In this document: piece by piece, positions 20,085-30,046 of the stretch
Layout: every line of letters begins with the position of its first letter
Position numbering within the stretch: position 1 is the stretch's first letter
Source: Winogradskyella sp.
Lineage (GTDB): Bacteria > Bacteroidota > Bacteroidia > Flavobacteriales > Flavobacteriaceae
Length of the DNA stretch: 64,000 nt
Assembly: GCF_013213975.1 (NCBI RefSeq)
Contig: NZ_JABSST010000003.1
Span: forward strand, 1-64,000
Reading direction: 5' to 3'
Made by a program: the position numbers and the translations under genes
The notes under the pieces: model-generated
Seen by the model: the letters and a program-made list of their open reading frames with translations, nothing else
Told to the model about the DNA's origin: nothing
The model's database searches: none

Positions 20085-21015
20085 GCATAATAGTTTTAAC
20101 AAGTTTATTCTGTTCTACGCTAAACTGAAATTCTAAGCGTTCAATACCGCCGTAAGTCATGTCGTTATTGACTTCGGCAGCAAAGTTATGTTGCCTTAAA
20201 AGCGCTTCATGACCTTTCCTGTTCAACACAACACCTGTTTCAGAAATATCATAAAACACAGAGAGCTTGCTAATTATTCGACGTAGCTGTGTGTCACCAA
20301 AACCGTAATAACCCTGATAATTTAAACTATAACCTAATAAATGATGTAATGATTTAACATCATTATCTCTTATAATTCTTAAAATATTATCTTCAATAAC
20401 GCTCAATCCACTCTTTTGATGAGGAAAGCGCTTTAAATGCGCCTTAAGGCAATTAGTCATATACTTAAAGCTTGATTTTGTAACAATATATGGTTTGAGA
20501 ATATTATGATCTTTTCCACAATATGTTCTCCATAGGGCGATACACAAATCCTTATCTGTAGTGGTAAGCAATGTTCGTTTATGATAATGATCCAAAAGTT
20601 GTTCTGCAGAGAGTTCTGCCAAGCCTTTTAAATTTTTTTCACCTGCCACACGACCACTACAAATAAAGTACAAAGGTCTATTAATGTTTTTTTGATGTAA
20701 AAGATTTATGACCCCTAGTAAATTGATATGACAAAATAAATCATACTCAAACCATAGGTAAATTTCATCGTATTTATTAGGATCATCTAATTTAGATAAC
20801 TCAGCTTTTAATTCTTCAATATCTACTTCAATATCATAGTAATCTTGAAGAAACTTATGTCTAATGTTGAAAAATTCATCAGATGCTATTTCAGGTATTG
20901 TAGGCCCTTCACAAAGCATTTCTTGCCATGTTAAAATATCATCTTCAAAATCCAATTCTCTTAAGTAATCCGTTAAAATACTTCCATTGGTAATGTGTAA
21001 AATTTGTTTGCTCAT
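20074..21015 (-). CDS. DUF1835 domain-containing protein
   Basis: MSKQILHITNGSILTDYLRELDFEDDILTWQEMLCEGPT, LWFEYDLFCHINLL. Confidence 0.85.
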   Translation of the reverse strand: MSKQILHITNGSILTDYLRELDFEDDILTWQEMLCEGPTIPEIASDEFFNIRHKFLQDYYDIEVDIEELKAELSKLDDPNKYDEIYLWFEYDLFCHINLLGVINLLHQKNINRPLYFICSGRVAGEKNLKGLAELSAEQLLDHYHKRTLLTTTDKDLCIALWRTYCGKDHNILKPYIVTKSSFKYMTNCLKAHLKRFPHQKSGLSVIEDNILRIIRDNDVKSLHHLLGYSLNYQGYYGFGDTQLRRIISKLSVFYDISETGVVLNRKGHEALLRQHNFAAEVNNDMTYGGIERLEFQFSVEQNKLVKTIMHVN

Positions 21016-21017
21016 AT

Positions 21018-21350
21018 TTAGCCTCCAACTCGTTTAACATTAAACCCTTTTTCTTCAAGAATAGCCATGATTTTATCGCGATAATCGCCTTGGATTATTA
21101 TTTTATCGCCTTTAAAACTACCACCTACGCTTAGTTTGGTTTTAAGTTCTTTTGTTAGCATTTTAAAGTCCTTGTCAGCACCATGATAACCTTCTAAAAT
21201 AGTAATTGGCTTTCCTTTTCGCTTTTCATATTTACAGATAATCGGGTCATCTTGAAGCCATATATTATTATCTGAATGCACAGATTTACCCTTTGAATCA
21301 GACAGTTCATGATCTGGAAATAATTTTTTAAGCTGATCTTGTAAATCCAT
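21018..21350 (-). CDS. SUI1/eIF1-family translation factor (YciH-like)
   Basis: KRKGKPITILEGYHGADKDFKMLTKELKTKLSVGGSFKGDKIIIQGDYRDKIMAILEEKGFNVKRVGG. Confidence 0.92.
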   Translation of the reverse strand: MDLQDQLKKLFPDHELSDSKGKSVHSDNNIWLQDDPIICKYEKRKGKPITILEGYHGADKDFKMLTKELKTKLSVGGSFKGDKIIIQGDYRDKIMAILEEKGFNVKRVGG

Positions 21351-22301
21351 TTATTTCTTAATCAATCCTAGTTCTACTAATCGTTCATTTAAAAATGCAC
21401 CTGCAGTAATGTCATCGTATTGTTTTGGGTTTTCGTTATCAATACAACTATCTAATACATCTAATTTCATTTCACTAATTGGATGCATAAAAAATGGAAT
21501 GGAATATCTTGAAGTACCCCAAAGTTCACGCGGTGGATTAACAACACGATGAATTGTAGATTTTAATTTGTTATTAGAATGTCTGGATAACATATCTCCA
21601 ACATTAATCATAAGTTCATCTGGTTCTGCAATGGCATCCAACCATTCGCCATCATGTCTCTGTACTTGTAATCCACGACCTTGAGCACCCATTAATAATG
21701 TAATAAGATTAATATCCCCGTGCGCAGCCGCTCTTACCGCATTTTTTGGTTCTTGAACAATAGGTGGGTAATGAATTGGTCTTAATATGGAATTACCGTT
21801 GTGAATGTAATTATCAAAATAAGTCTCTTCAAGATTAAGATGAAGGGCAAGCGCGCGAAGGACGTATTTTGCTGTTTTTTCGAGCATTCTGTAGGTTTCC
21901 TTTCCAACCTTATTAAATGCTGGCAGTTCTTTTACTTCAACATTGTCTGGGTACTCTTTTTTCCTTTCCTCATCATCTTCAACATATTGTCCGAAATGCC
22001 AAAACTCTTTTAAGTCGCCTTCTTTTTTACCCTTTGCACTTTCTTTGCCAAAAGACACATAACCGCGTTGCCCTCCAATACCAGGAATTTCATAACTTTC
22101 TTTTACCTCTAAAGGCAAATTAAAAAAGTTTCTCACTTCGGTATAAAGTCGGTCTACCAAATCATCGTCTAAGAAATGTCCTTTCAATGCAACAAAGCCA
22201 ATATCTTGATAAGCTTTGCCTATTTCGTCAATAAACTTTTGTTTTCTATTAGAATCCTCAGAAAGGAAGTCTTTTAAATCTACGCTAGGTATTCTATCCA
22301 T
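21351..22301 (-). CDS. Isopenicillin N synthase-like 2-oxoglutarate/Fe(II) oxygenase
   Basis: AAHGDINLITLLMGAQGRGLQVQRHDGEWLDAIAEPDELMINVGDMLSRHSNNKLKSTIHRVVNP (HxD...H). Confidence 0.92.
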   Translation of the reverse strand: MDRIPSVDLKDFLSEDSNRKQKFIDEIGKAYQDIGFVALKGHFLDDDLVDRLYTEVRNFFNLPLEVKESYEIPGIGGQRGYVSFGKESAKGKKEGDLKEFWHFGQYVEDDEERKKEYPDNVEVKELPAFNKVGKETYRMLEKTAKYVLRALALHLNLEETYFDNYIHNGNSILRPIHYPPIVQEPKNAVRAAAHGDINLITLLMGAQGRGLQVQRHDGEWLDAIAEPDELMINVGDMLSRHSNNKLKSTIHRVVNPPRELWGTSRYSIPFFMHPISEMKLDVLDSCIDNENPKQYDDITAGAFLNERLVELGLIKK

Positions 22302-22447
22302 TTGAAGTTAGCTTTAAATTTTTATCAATATACAAATCTAATGAAAATAGACTAAAATATTCGTGTTGTAGTTACTGACAATTCTACGTCTTACTCTGCA
22401 TTATTGAAGCATTTTATTTACATTTGAAGCATTACAATAAAGAACTT

Positions 22448-24448
22448 ATGCCTACCATAACAAAAAGCAATATTGAATACGATAAGCGCAGTCTCAGCGA
22501 TAAAGTTTTACTTAAACTTTATTATAACATGCTTAAGCCTCGCTTAATTGAAGAAAAAATGCTTATCCTTTTACGTCAAGGAAAAATTTCAAAATGGTTT
22601 TCTGGAATTGGTCAAGAGGCGATTTCGGTTGGTGTTACGATGGCTTGAAAGCGTAGTGAGTATATTCTACCAATGCACCGTAATCTCGGTGTTTTCACAA
22701 CAAGAGAAATTTCACTACATCGCTTGTTTTGCCAATGGCAGGGAAAGGCTAGTGGTTTTACTAATGGCAGAGACCGTTCTTTTCATTTTGGAACACAAGA
22801 ATACAATATTGTAGGTATGATTTCACATCTAGGACCTCAACTAGGCGTTGCAGATGGTATTGCTTTGGCTAATCTACTAAAGAAAAACAATCAGGTCACT
22901 GCAGTATTTACAGGAGAGGGTGGTACAAGTGAGGGTGATTTTCATGAAGCTTTAAATGTAGCTTCAGTATGGCAATTACCTGTTATATTTTGCATTGAAA
23001 ACAACGGATACGGTTTATCTACACCAACGAATGAGCAATATCGATGCAAGCATTTAGCGGATAGAGGCAAAGGTTATGGAATAGAATCCTTCATTTTAGA
23101 CGGAAATAATATTATTGAAACCTATTCTAAAGTTAAAAAATTGGCAGAAAGCGTTAGAAAACGCCCACGACCAATATTAATAGAATTCAAGACATTTAGA
23201 CGACGTGGCCATGAGGAAGCGAGTGGTACCAAATATGTCCCTAAAGAATTAATGGCTGAATGGGAAGCTAAAGATCCAATTGAAAACTTTAGAAGTTATT
23301 TATTCAGTAAACAAATTCTTTCGGCAGAGACTGATCAAAAGTATACGGCTGATATTAAAGAAGAAATTGATAAAGGACTAGATACTGCTTATGCTGAAGA
23401 AGCAATTGTTCCCAATTTAACTAACGAATTAAGTGATGTCTATAAGTCGTTTGATTACAATGAAATAGCACCATCTAAAGAGACCAAAGTTTTACGATTT
23501 GTAGATGCAATTTCTGAGGGTTTAAAGCAATCAATGGAGGCACATAAAGATTTGGTTATAATGGGACAAGATATTGCGGAATATGGTGGTGTTTTTAAAA
23601 TAACTGAAGGCTTTGTTGAACAATTTGGAAAAGAAAGAGTTCGTAATACCCCTATTTGCGAATCTGCTATTGTAGAAACAAGCATGGGCCTATCTATTGC
23701 AGGAATGAAAGCTGTTGTAGAGATGCAGTTTTCTGATTTTGTAACATCAGGATTTAATCCCATTGTAAATTATCTAGCCAAATCTCATTATCGCTGGGAA
23801 CAAAATGCTGATGTAGTTGTTAGAATGCCTTGTGGTGCTGGTGTAGCTGCAGGACCGTTTCACTCACAGACCAATGAAGCATGGTTTACCAAAACACCCG
23901 GATTGAAGGTGATTTACCCTGCTTTTCCTTATGACGCGAAAGGCCTGTTATGTACCGCTATAAATGATCCTAATCCAATATTATTTTTTGAACATAAAGC
24001 GCTCTACAGGAGTGTAAGACAAGATGTTCCTACAAGTTACTATACATTACCTTTAGGAAAGGCTATTAAATTAAAAGAAGGTGATTCTATTTCCATTATC
24101 ACCTATGGAGCGGGTGTGCATTGGGCTATAGAATTATTAGATTCTAATCCAGAAATATCAGCCGATCTTATAGATTTACGAACCTTGCAGCCTTTAGATA
24201 AAACAGCAGTCATTGAATCCGTTAAGAAAACTGGAAAAGCCATCATTTTACAGGAAGATTCTATGTTTGGTGGAATTGCTAGTGATATTTCTTCAATGCT
24301 TATGGAAGAGTGTTTTGAATATTTAGATGCGCCTGTGAAAAGAGTGGCAAGTTTAGAAACTCCAATACCATTTGCTGCGCAATTAGAGAATCAATATTTA
24401 CCAAAAAAACGCTTTGATACTGCTCTTAAAGCGCTACTTAAGTATTAA
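22448..24448 (+). pseudogene. Fused alpha/beta E1 subunit of 2-oxoacid (branched-chain) dehydrogenase interrupted by one in-frame TGA at 22646-22648
   Basis: ORFs 22424..22648 and 22673..24448 are in the same frame; readthrough reads ...GIGQEAISVGVTMA*KRSEYILPMHRNLGVFTTRE..., continuous E1 homology across the stop. Confidence 0.85.
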
Positions 24449-24476
24449 ACATAAATTTTAGTAAAAGAACAAATTT

Positions 24477-24525
24477 TAAAATAAAAATGTTATTGCAACT
24501 TTGTTGCAATAACATTTTTATTTTA
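24477..24525. terminator. 49-nt perfect palindrome (23-bp arms, 3-nt loop): bidirectional terminator and/or operator
   Basis: taaaataaaaatgttattgcaac-ttt-gttgcaataacatttttatttta between the E1 stop (24448) and the next start (24551). Confidence 0.7.
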
Positions 24526-24550
24526 CATTTAGACGTCTTAATAACTAACT

Positions 24551-26878
24551 ATGAAAAATAAATTCCTATTCAGCTTTTTATTAGCTTCGTTTTTGTCTTT
24601 TGCACAAGTAATCCCTAATCAACAACAACCACCGAGCTGGACCGTTGAGAACTTAAGTTCTGTAAAACCTTATAAACTTCCTAGTTTTAATCTGAAAGCG
24701 TTACAAGATGAAGATCTTATAAATGATAAGGATAAGTCAAAACCTTGGCGATTTGGCCACGATATTTACGTAGATCATGATTTTAATGATGTAGGTAAAT
24801 GGACAACATTACCTAATGGTGATAAAATATGGCGTATGTCCTATCAATCCGAAGGTGCTGTAACTCTAAATTTTATGTTTGATATCTTCTACTTGCCAGA
24901 AGGATCTAAGCTTTATGTTTATAATGATGAAAAAAACGACGTCTTGAGACCTTTTACGCATTACAATAATACTCCTGAAGAAATTTTGGGTACTTGGATG
25001 GTATATGGAGATCAAGCATGGATTGAATATTATCAGCCTGCAAGTGTTACAGAAGAAGCAAAACTAACTTTAGGATCTGTTGTTCACGGCTACAGAACAA
25101 TAGACCATTCTGGTAATAGCCCCCAAAAAGCACTTAACGATTCAGGTCCTTGTAATGTAGATGTAAATTGTGATATTACTTCTTTTAACACTTCAGCACA
25201 CGATATCAAGGAAAACGTTAAAAGTTCCGTGGGAATGATTGTTGTAGGAGGTGGAACAGGTATATGTTCAGGAGCATTGGTAAATAATACTAATAACGAT
25301 GGCACACCATATTTTTTAACTGCAAATCACTGTTTAGGTGGTTCTGTAGCAGGTTGGGCATACAGATTTAATTGGGCAAGTGACGCATCAGTTGCTGATT
25401 GCGCAACATTTGCACCAAGTGTTGATAATTCATTTAATCAAACAACAAGTGGTGGAATTTTGAGGGCTTCAAGTTCAGAATCTGACATGGCATTAATTGA
25501 AATAACAGACACTTCATTTTTTACTACTAATGCATCCAATTTAGTTTGGGCTGGTTGGAATAGATCTACTTCTGCAACTCCTTCCTTAACTGTAGGAATT
25601 CATCATCCTAGTGGAGACATACAAAAGGTCTGTGTGGATGTTAATGCCCCAACGAGACAAGCAATCAATTTTAATGGAAACCCTTCAACAGAAATATGGC
25701 GTGTTGCAGACTGGGACTTAGGTGTTACTGAGCCAGGCTCTTCTGGCTCTCCTTTATTTGATCAAAATGGACTAGTGATTGGTAAACTTTCAGGTGGTTT
25801 TGCTGCTTGTAGTGGTGTTAATGATAATAATACAGAAGATTGGTACGGGCGTTTTGGTGTGGCATGGGATTTTGGTAGCAATGCTTCATCAAGATTAAGA
25901 GATTGGTTAGATCCAGGGAATTCTGGTGTCACTACACTTGAGCAATTTCCCCCGCTTACTACATTTGATAACGATGCTTCTGTTTCAGCAGGATCGAATG
26001 ATGTGTTAATTTGTAATGAGGATTTTACACCCGAGGTAACTTTAATTAATAGAGGAAATTTACCACTAACGTCTGCGTCTATCACATATAGTTTTGATTC
26101 AGAACCTGATACTACAATTAACTGGACAGGAAATTTGGCACAAGATGCAAGTACCGTTATTGCAAGTCCTACTTATTCTAATTTAGGTACTGGTGGTCAT
26201 GTTTTTTCAATAAGTGTCTCTAATCCTAATGGTGTTGTAGACGAGAATACGTCAGACGACAATTTCACCTTTAATTTTGACGTTTCTCCAGATTATTCTA
26301 CTAACAGTGTAGTTTTTAATATATCTACAGATGATTACGCCGGAGAAACATCTTGGGAATTAAGGGATAGTTCAGGGACTCTTGTAGAGAGTGGACCTGT
26401 AACAGACTACATGGACAACACAACTTATCAAGAGACTATATCAATCGCTTCTTTCAATGAGTGCTATACATTTACAATTTTAGATTCTTATGGCGATGGA
26501 ATTTGTTGTGGTTTTGGATTTGGTGCATATGATCTGCAAGATGGGGACGGAAACATCATAATTTCAGGTGGAGATTTTGGTGCTTCAGAATCTGTGCGAT
26601 TTAGAGCGTTGAATCCTTTAAGCATAAATGAATTCGATTTGGCTAGTTCAGTTAATCTATATCCTAATCCTGTGAAGGATAATTTGAATGTAGAATTAAA
26701 GACTAGTATTGATGCTAGCTACGAAATTATAAATATGCTAGGTCAAACCATTTCTAAAGGGAAGCTAAATGCAAGCACAATTAATTCTATAGATTTTTCG
26801 CAACGAGAATCTGGAGTATATTTCATAAAAATAAATAACGAGAATCAACAGATTGCAAAAAAAATAATCAAAAAATAA
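24551..26878 (+). CDS. Secreted trypsin-like serine protease (lysyl endopeptidase-like) with T9SS type A sorting domain
   Basis: GTGICSGALVNNTNNDGTPYFLTANHCLGG, EPGSSGSPLFDQNG; C-terminal LYPNPVKDNLNVEL...ESGVYFIKINNENQQIAKKIIKK. Confidence 0.92.
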   Translation: MKNKFLFSFLLASFLSFAQVIPNQQQPPSWTVENLSSVKPYKLPSFNLKALQDEDLINDKDKSKPWRFGHDIYVDHDFNDVGKWTTLPNGDKIWRMSYQSEGAVTLNFMFDIFYLPEGSKLYVYNDEKNDVLRPFTHYNNTPEEILGTWMVYGDQAWIEYYQPASVTEEAKLTLGSVVHGYRTIDHSGNSPQKALNDSGPCNVDVNCDITSFNTSAHDIKENVKSSVGMIVVGGGTGICSGALVNNTNNDGTPYFLTANHCLGGSVAGWAYRFNWASDASVADCATFAPSVDNSFNQTTSGGILRASSSESDMALIEITDTSFFTTNASNLVWAGWNRSTSATPSLTVGIHHPSGDIQKVCVDVNAPTRQAINFNGNPSTEIWRVADWDLGVTEPGSSGSPLFDQNGLVIGKLSGGFAACSGVNDNNTEDWYGRFGVAWDFGSNASSRLRDWLDPGNSGVTTLEQFPPLTTFDNDASVSAGSNDVLICNEDFTPEVTLINRGNLPLTSASITYSFDSEPDTTINWTGNLAQDASTVIASPTYSNLGTGGHVFSISVSNPNGVVDENTSDDNFTFNFDVSPDYSTNSVVFNISTDDYAGETSWELRDSSGTLVESGPVTDYMDNTTYQETISIASFNECYTFTILDSYGDGICCGFGFGAYDLQDGDGNIIISGGDFGASESVRFRALNPLSINEFDLASSVNLYPNPVKDNLNVELKTSIDASYEIINMLGQTISKGKLNASTINSIDFSQRESGVYFIKINNENQQIAKKIIKK

Positions 26879-26903
26879 GTGTGCTAAATTAATCTTTTAA
26901 GAG

Positions 26904-26941
26904 CTGGTCATAATATAAAATATATGTGGCCAGTTTTTTTT
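26904..26941 (+). terminator. Intrinsic terminator after the T9SS protease
   Basis: ctggtca...tgtggccag stem (one G-U) followed by eight T. Confidence 0.7.
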
Positions 26942-27322
26942 ATGAAAAAAACCAACACTTACGCAGTACTGGTTTCTATTCTAACTTAATTGGGTGATTA
27001 TTCCAACTCATATTCTAATTGTTTCTAAGTCATCATCTAAACTATTAGATGTATTGACAATTTTTGATAAAGTTCTCATAATTGATTTGATTTAATGATT
27101 GATCATAAATGATGTGGTACTACCTGTAACGTCGTTTTCTGTTCCAAGTATGACTTTTGGTTTCAATTGTTGTACCTAATAATTGATTGTTGTTTAATGT
27201 TCTCATGATGTTCGTTTTTAATTGATTATACTATATAGACGAGTGAAAAAAACATTTGTTACAGTACTTTGTAATACAAAGTACTTATTTAACATATTTT
27301 AACTTATTTGTACATTTATATT

Positions 27323-27736
27323 ATGATAAAAGGGGAAGTGGTCTTACTACTAGTAGTTTCGTTTATTTTTTCTTGCCAAAAAGAATCTGATTCTAATTGT
27401 TTGCAAAAGACTTTTGAGGTTACAGCAACAGCTTATAATTCTTTGGCGTATCAAACTAGTTCAAACCCAAATATTACAGCTTTTGGTGATAGCTTAATTC
27501 CCGGAAAACGCTATATCGCAGTTTCTCGAGATTTACTTGATTCTGGACTTATACACAATACTGAAGTCAAAATAGAAGGTTTTGACAGTACCTTTCTTGT
27601 TAAAGATAAAATGAATCGGCGATGGAAAAAGCGTATCGATCTTTATATGGGTATTGATGTAGAAAAAGCAAAAATATGGGGCAAAAAAAAGGTAAACATA
27701 TCCTATTGTATTTCTGTTAAGGATACGATTAATTAA
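27323..27736 (+). CDS. 3D-domain (double-psi beta-barrel) lipoprotein-like protein
   Basis: Lipobox FIFSC; VTATAYNSLAYQTSSNPNITAFGDSL...VKDKMNRRWKKRIDLYMG. Confidence 0.75.
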   Translation: MIKGEVVLLLVVSFIFSCQKESDSNCLQKTFEVTATAYNSLAYQTSSNPNITAFGDSLIPGKRYIAVSRDLLDSGLIHNTEVKIEGFDSTFLVKDKMNRRWKKRIDLYMGIDVEKAKIWGKKKVNISYCISVKDTIN

Positions 27737-28299
27737 TCACGTTTAACTGGAACTTCTGAAACAATAAAAGGATAGGCCTTTCTTACAACTTTTAATTCTT
27801 CGTCTGTAATTTGCTCTGGCGTTTTGTTAAAATACGTTCTAATGTATTCTGAGCGCAAATCATAAAATGCCTTTGTTATTTCATCTTGGACACTAATAAA
27901 GAGACTATACTTAGTTAATGCATCATGACTTAAGGAAATTACAGCCTTTTTGGGATGATCTGAAGATTCGACTAATTTATTACCGTGGCAATAGTTACAT
28001 TGCAATGAGCCATTATTATCTACAAATGCTTTTACAATGTCCTTGACCTCTTCAATTTGAACAATTTTGTCTTCAATTAAGATTTCCTGATTCTGATTTA
28101 AGCTTACACTTAACAAATTACGCTCGTGTAAGTCAATAATACATTTAGTTATATCCGGACAATCACTAGGTAGTTGTCTTAAAATACCTTTATCAGCCGA
28201 TATGGTCGTGGTTACTAAAAAGAAAATGAGTAACAGAAAGGCAATGTCTGCCATAGATCCTGCGTTGACCGTCGCAGGATGTCTTCGAAATGATTTCAT
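27733..28299 (-). CDS. ExbD/TolR-family biopolymer transport protein
   Basis: HPATVNAGSMADIAFLLLIFFLVTTTISADKGILRQLP; periplasmic insertion carrying CNYCH. Confidence 0.88.
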   Translation of the reverse strand: MKSFRRHPATVNAGSMADIAFLLLIFFLVTTTISADKGILRQLPSDCPDITKCIIDLHERNLLSVSLNQNQEILIEDKIVQIEEVKDIVKAFVDNNGSLQCNYCHGNKLVESSDHPKKAVISLSHDALTKYSLFISVQDEITKAFYDLRSEYIRTYFNKTPEQITDEELKVVRKAYPFIVSEVPVKRD

Positions 28300-28438
28300 A
28301 ATGTTTTTATTTAAAAATGTTAATATTTTCTAAAGCACAAGAACAGTACCAATATTGTTAAAGGTTATTAACAATACCGCTAAAAAACACTCACAATATG
28401 TTATTTTTGCGAAATTAACATTGGGTGAAAATTAAGAT

Positions 28439-29947
28439 ATGCCAATAAACGCTATTAAAGAAACTGTCTCTGAGAAAAGGCTCTATGATTATCAAATTAA
28501 AGATTTGAATCGCATTTTCGATGTTATGGCAGAAGAGTCTTTTAATTTTAATTTATTGTATCAATTACCTACTGGTGGAGGTAAAACCGTCATATTTTCT
28601 GAAATTGTAAGACGTTATATAGAGCGACACAACAAAAAAGTTGTGATTCTTACACATAGAATTGAACTGTGTAAACAAACATCTAATGTGTTATCAGGTT
28701 TCAATGTTAAGAATAAAGTGATTAACAGCAAGGTAAAGACCTTACCAGATCAAGATGAATACCAGTGCTTTGTAGCTATGGTAGAAACCTTAAACAATCG
28801 TTTATCCGATCAAGATTTTGAGCTTAAAAATGTTGGTCTTGTTATAATAGATGAAGCCCATTACAACTCTTTTAGAAAACTTTTTAAGTTTTTTAATCAC
28901 TGTTTCATACTTGGAGTTACTGCCACACCCTTAAGCAGTAATATAAAGTTACCAATGAAAGATAATTATGATAAATTAATTGTTGGTGATGATATTTCAA
29001 CACTAATTAAAAATGGGTTCTTAGCAGACGCGGATATTTATCATTATGACGTCGGCTTAACTACCTTAAAAATTGGTATTAACGGTGATTATACAGTAAA
29101 ATCTTCAGAGGCGCTTTACTCGAATAGTTTGATGCAGACAAAATTATTGAGTGCTTATGAAGAATTGGCAAAAGGGAAAAAGACGTTAATATTTAATAAC
29201 GGCATATACACCTCTAAAGAAGTGTTCTATACATTTAAAAAGGCTGGTTATAATGTACAGCATCTAGATAATACAGCAAGTAAGCAAGAGCGTAAAGACA
29301 TTTTAAAATGGTTTAAGCATACACCAGATGCGGTATTAACTTCAGTAAGTATACTTACTACAGGTTTTGATGAACCTTCTGTGGAATCAATTATTCTAAA
29401 TCGCGCTACGCGCTCATTAACTTTATATTTTCAAATGATTGGTCGTGGAAGTCGTATTTTTAAAGATAGAACCACATTTCAAGTTATAGATTTAGGAAAT
29501 AATGTAGCCCGTTTTGGACCTTGGAGTCAACTAGTAGATTGGCAACACATCTTTAAATATCCAGATTTATATTTAGAAAATATAGTTGATGATGAATCTA
29601 TTGAACGTGATTTTGTCTATGTAATGCCAGATTCGATAAAAGAAAAGTTTAGTAATTCTGAATCTTTGGATTTTGACATTAGAGCTGCCTATAAGGAAGC
29701 TTTAAATACTGGTAAAAAATCTTTTACAGTTATAGAGCAATCCATTGCTCAGCATTCTAAGATTTGTATTGAAAATAGTGAAGATGTATTTGACGCAAGA
29801 GACTTAACCAAACTTTTACAAGATGAAATTTCTTATCGAATAAAACAATATTGTTATTGTATCATGAACAGTACTCAAAATTATAAGGACTGGTTATTCG
29901 ATGAATATAATCGCAAATTACGGATTAGCTTCAATGGTAAGTTTTAA
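28439..29947 (+). CDS. DEAD/DEAH-box (SSL2-like) superfamily 2 helicase
   Basis: QLPTGGGKTVIFSEI, VIIDEAHYNSF, GVTATPLSS, TGFDEPSVESIILNRATRSLTLYFQMIGRGSR. Confidence 0.9.
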   Translation: MPINAIKETVSEKRLYDYQIKDLNRIFDVMAEESFNFNLLYQLPTGGGKTVIFSEIVRRYIERHNKKVVILTHRIELCKQTSNVLSGFNVKNKVINSKVKTLPDQDEYQCFVAMVETLNNRLSDQDFELKNVGLVIIDEAHYNSFRKLFKFFNHCFILGVTATPLSSNIKLPMKDNYDKLIVGDDISTLIKNGFLADADIYHYDVGLTTLKIGINGDYTVKSSEALYSNSLMQTKLLSAYEELAKGKKTLIFNNGIYTSKEVFYTFKKAGYNVQHLDNTASKQERKDILKWFKHTPDAVLTSVSILTTGFDEPSVESIILNRATRSLTLYFQMIGRGSRIFKDRTTFQVIDLGNNVARFGPWSQLVDWQHIFKYPDLYLENIVDDESIERDFVYVMPDSIKEKFSNSESLDFDIRAAYKEALNTGKKSFTVIEQSIAQHSKICIENSEDVFDARDLTKLLQDEISYRIKQYCYCIMNSTQNYKDWLFDEYNRKLRISFNGKF

Positions 29948-30046
29948 CGTTTTTTTGTAAGGAATTACATTTATATACGTTTAATTTGATTAAGGGTATG
30001 GTTTTTGTACCACAAGTAGAAACACAAAAATACATCTACAATATTA

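Noticed and set aside
22646-22648. TGA in the E1 gene considered as selenocysteine
   Set aside because: Site is a non-catalytic, non-Cys position; nothing suggests a SECIS element. Nonsense mutation or sequencing error is more likely.
28439-29947. DEAH helicase considered as part of a defence island
   Set aside because: No nuclease, methyltransferase or other defence gene adjacent; this SSL2-like helicase is compatible with a housekeeping chromosomal gene.
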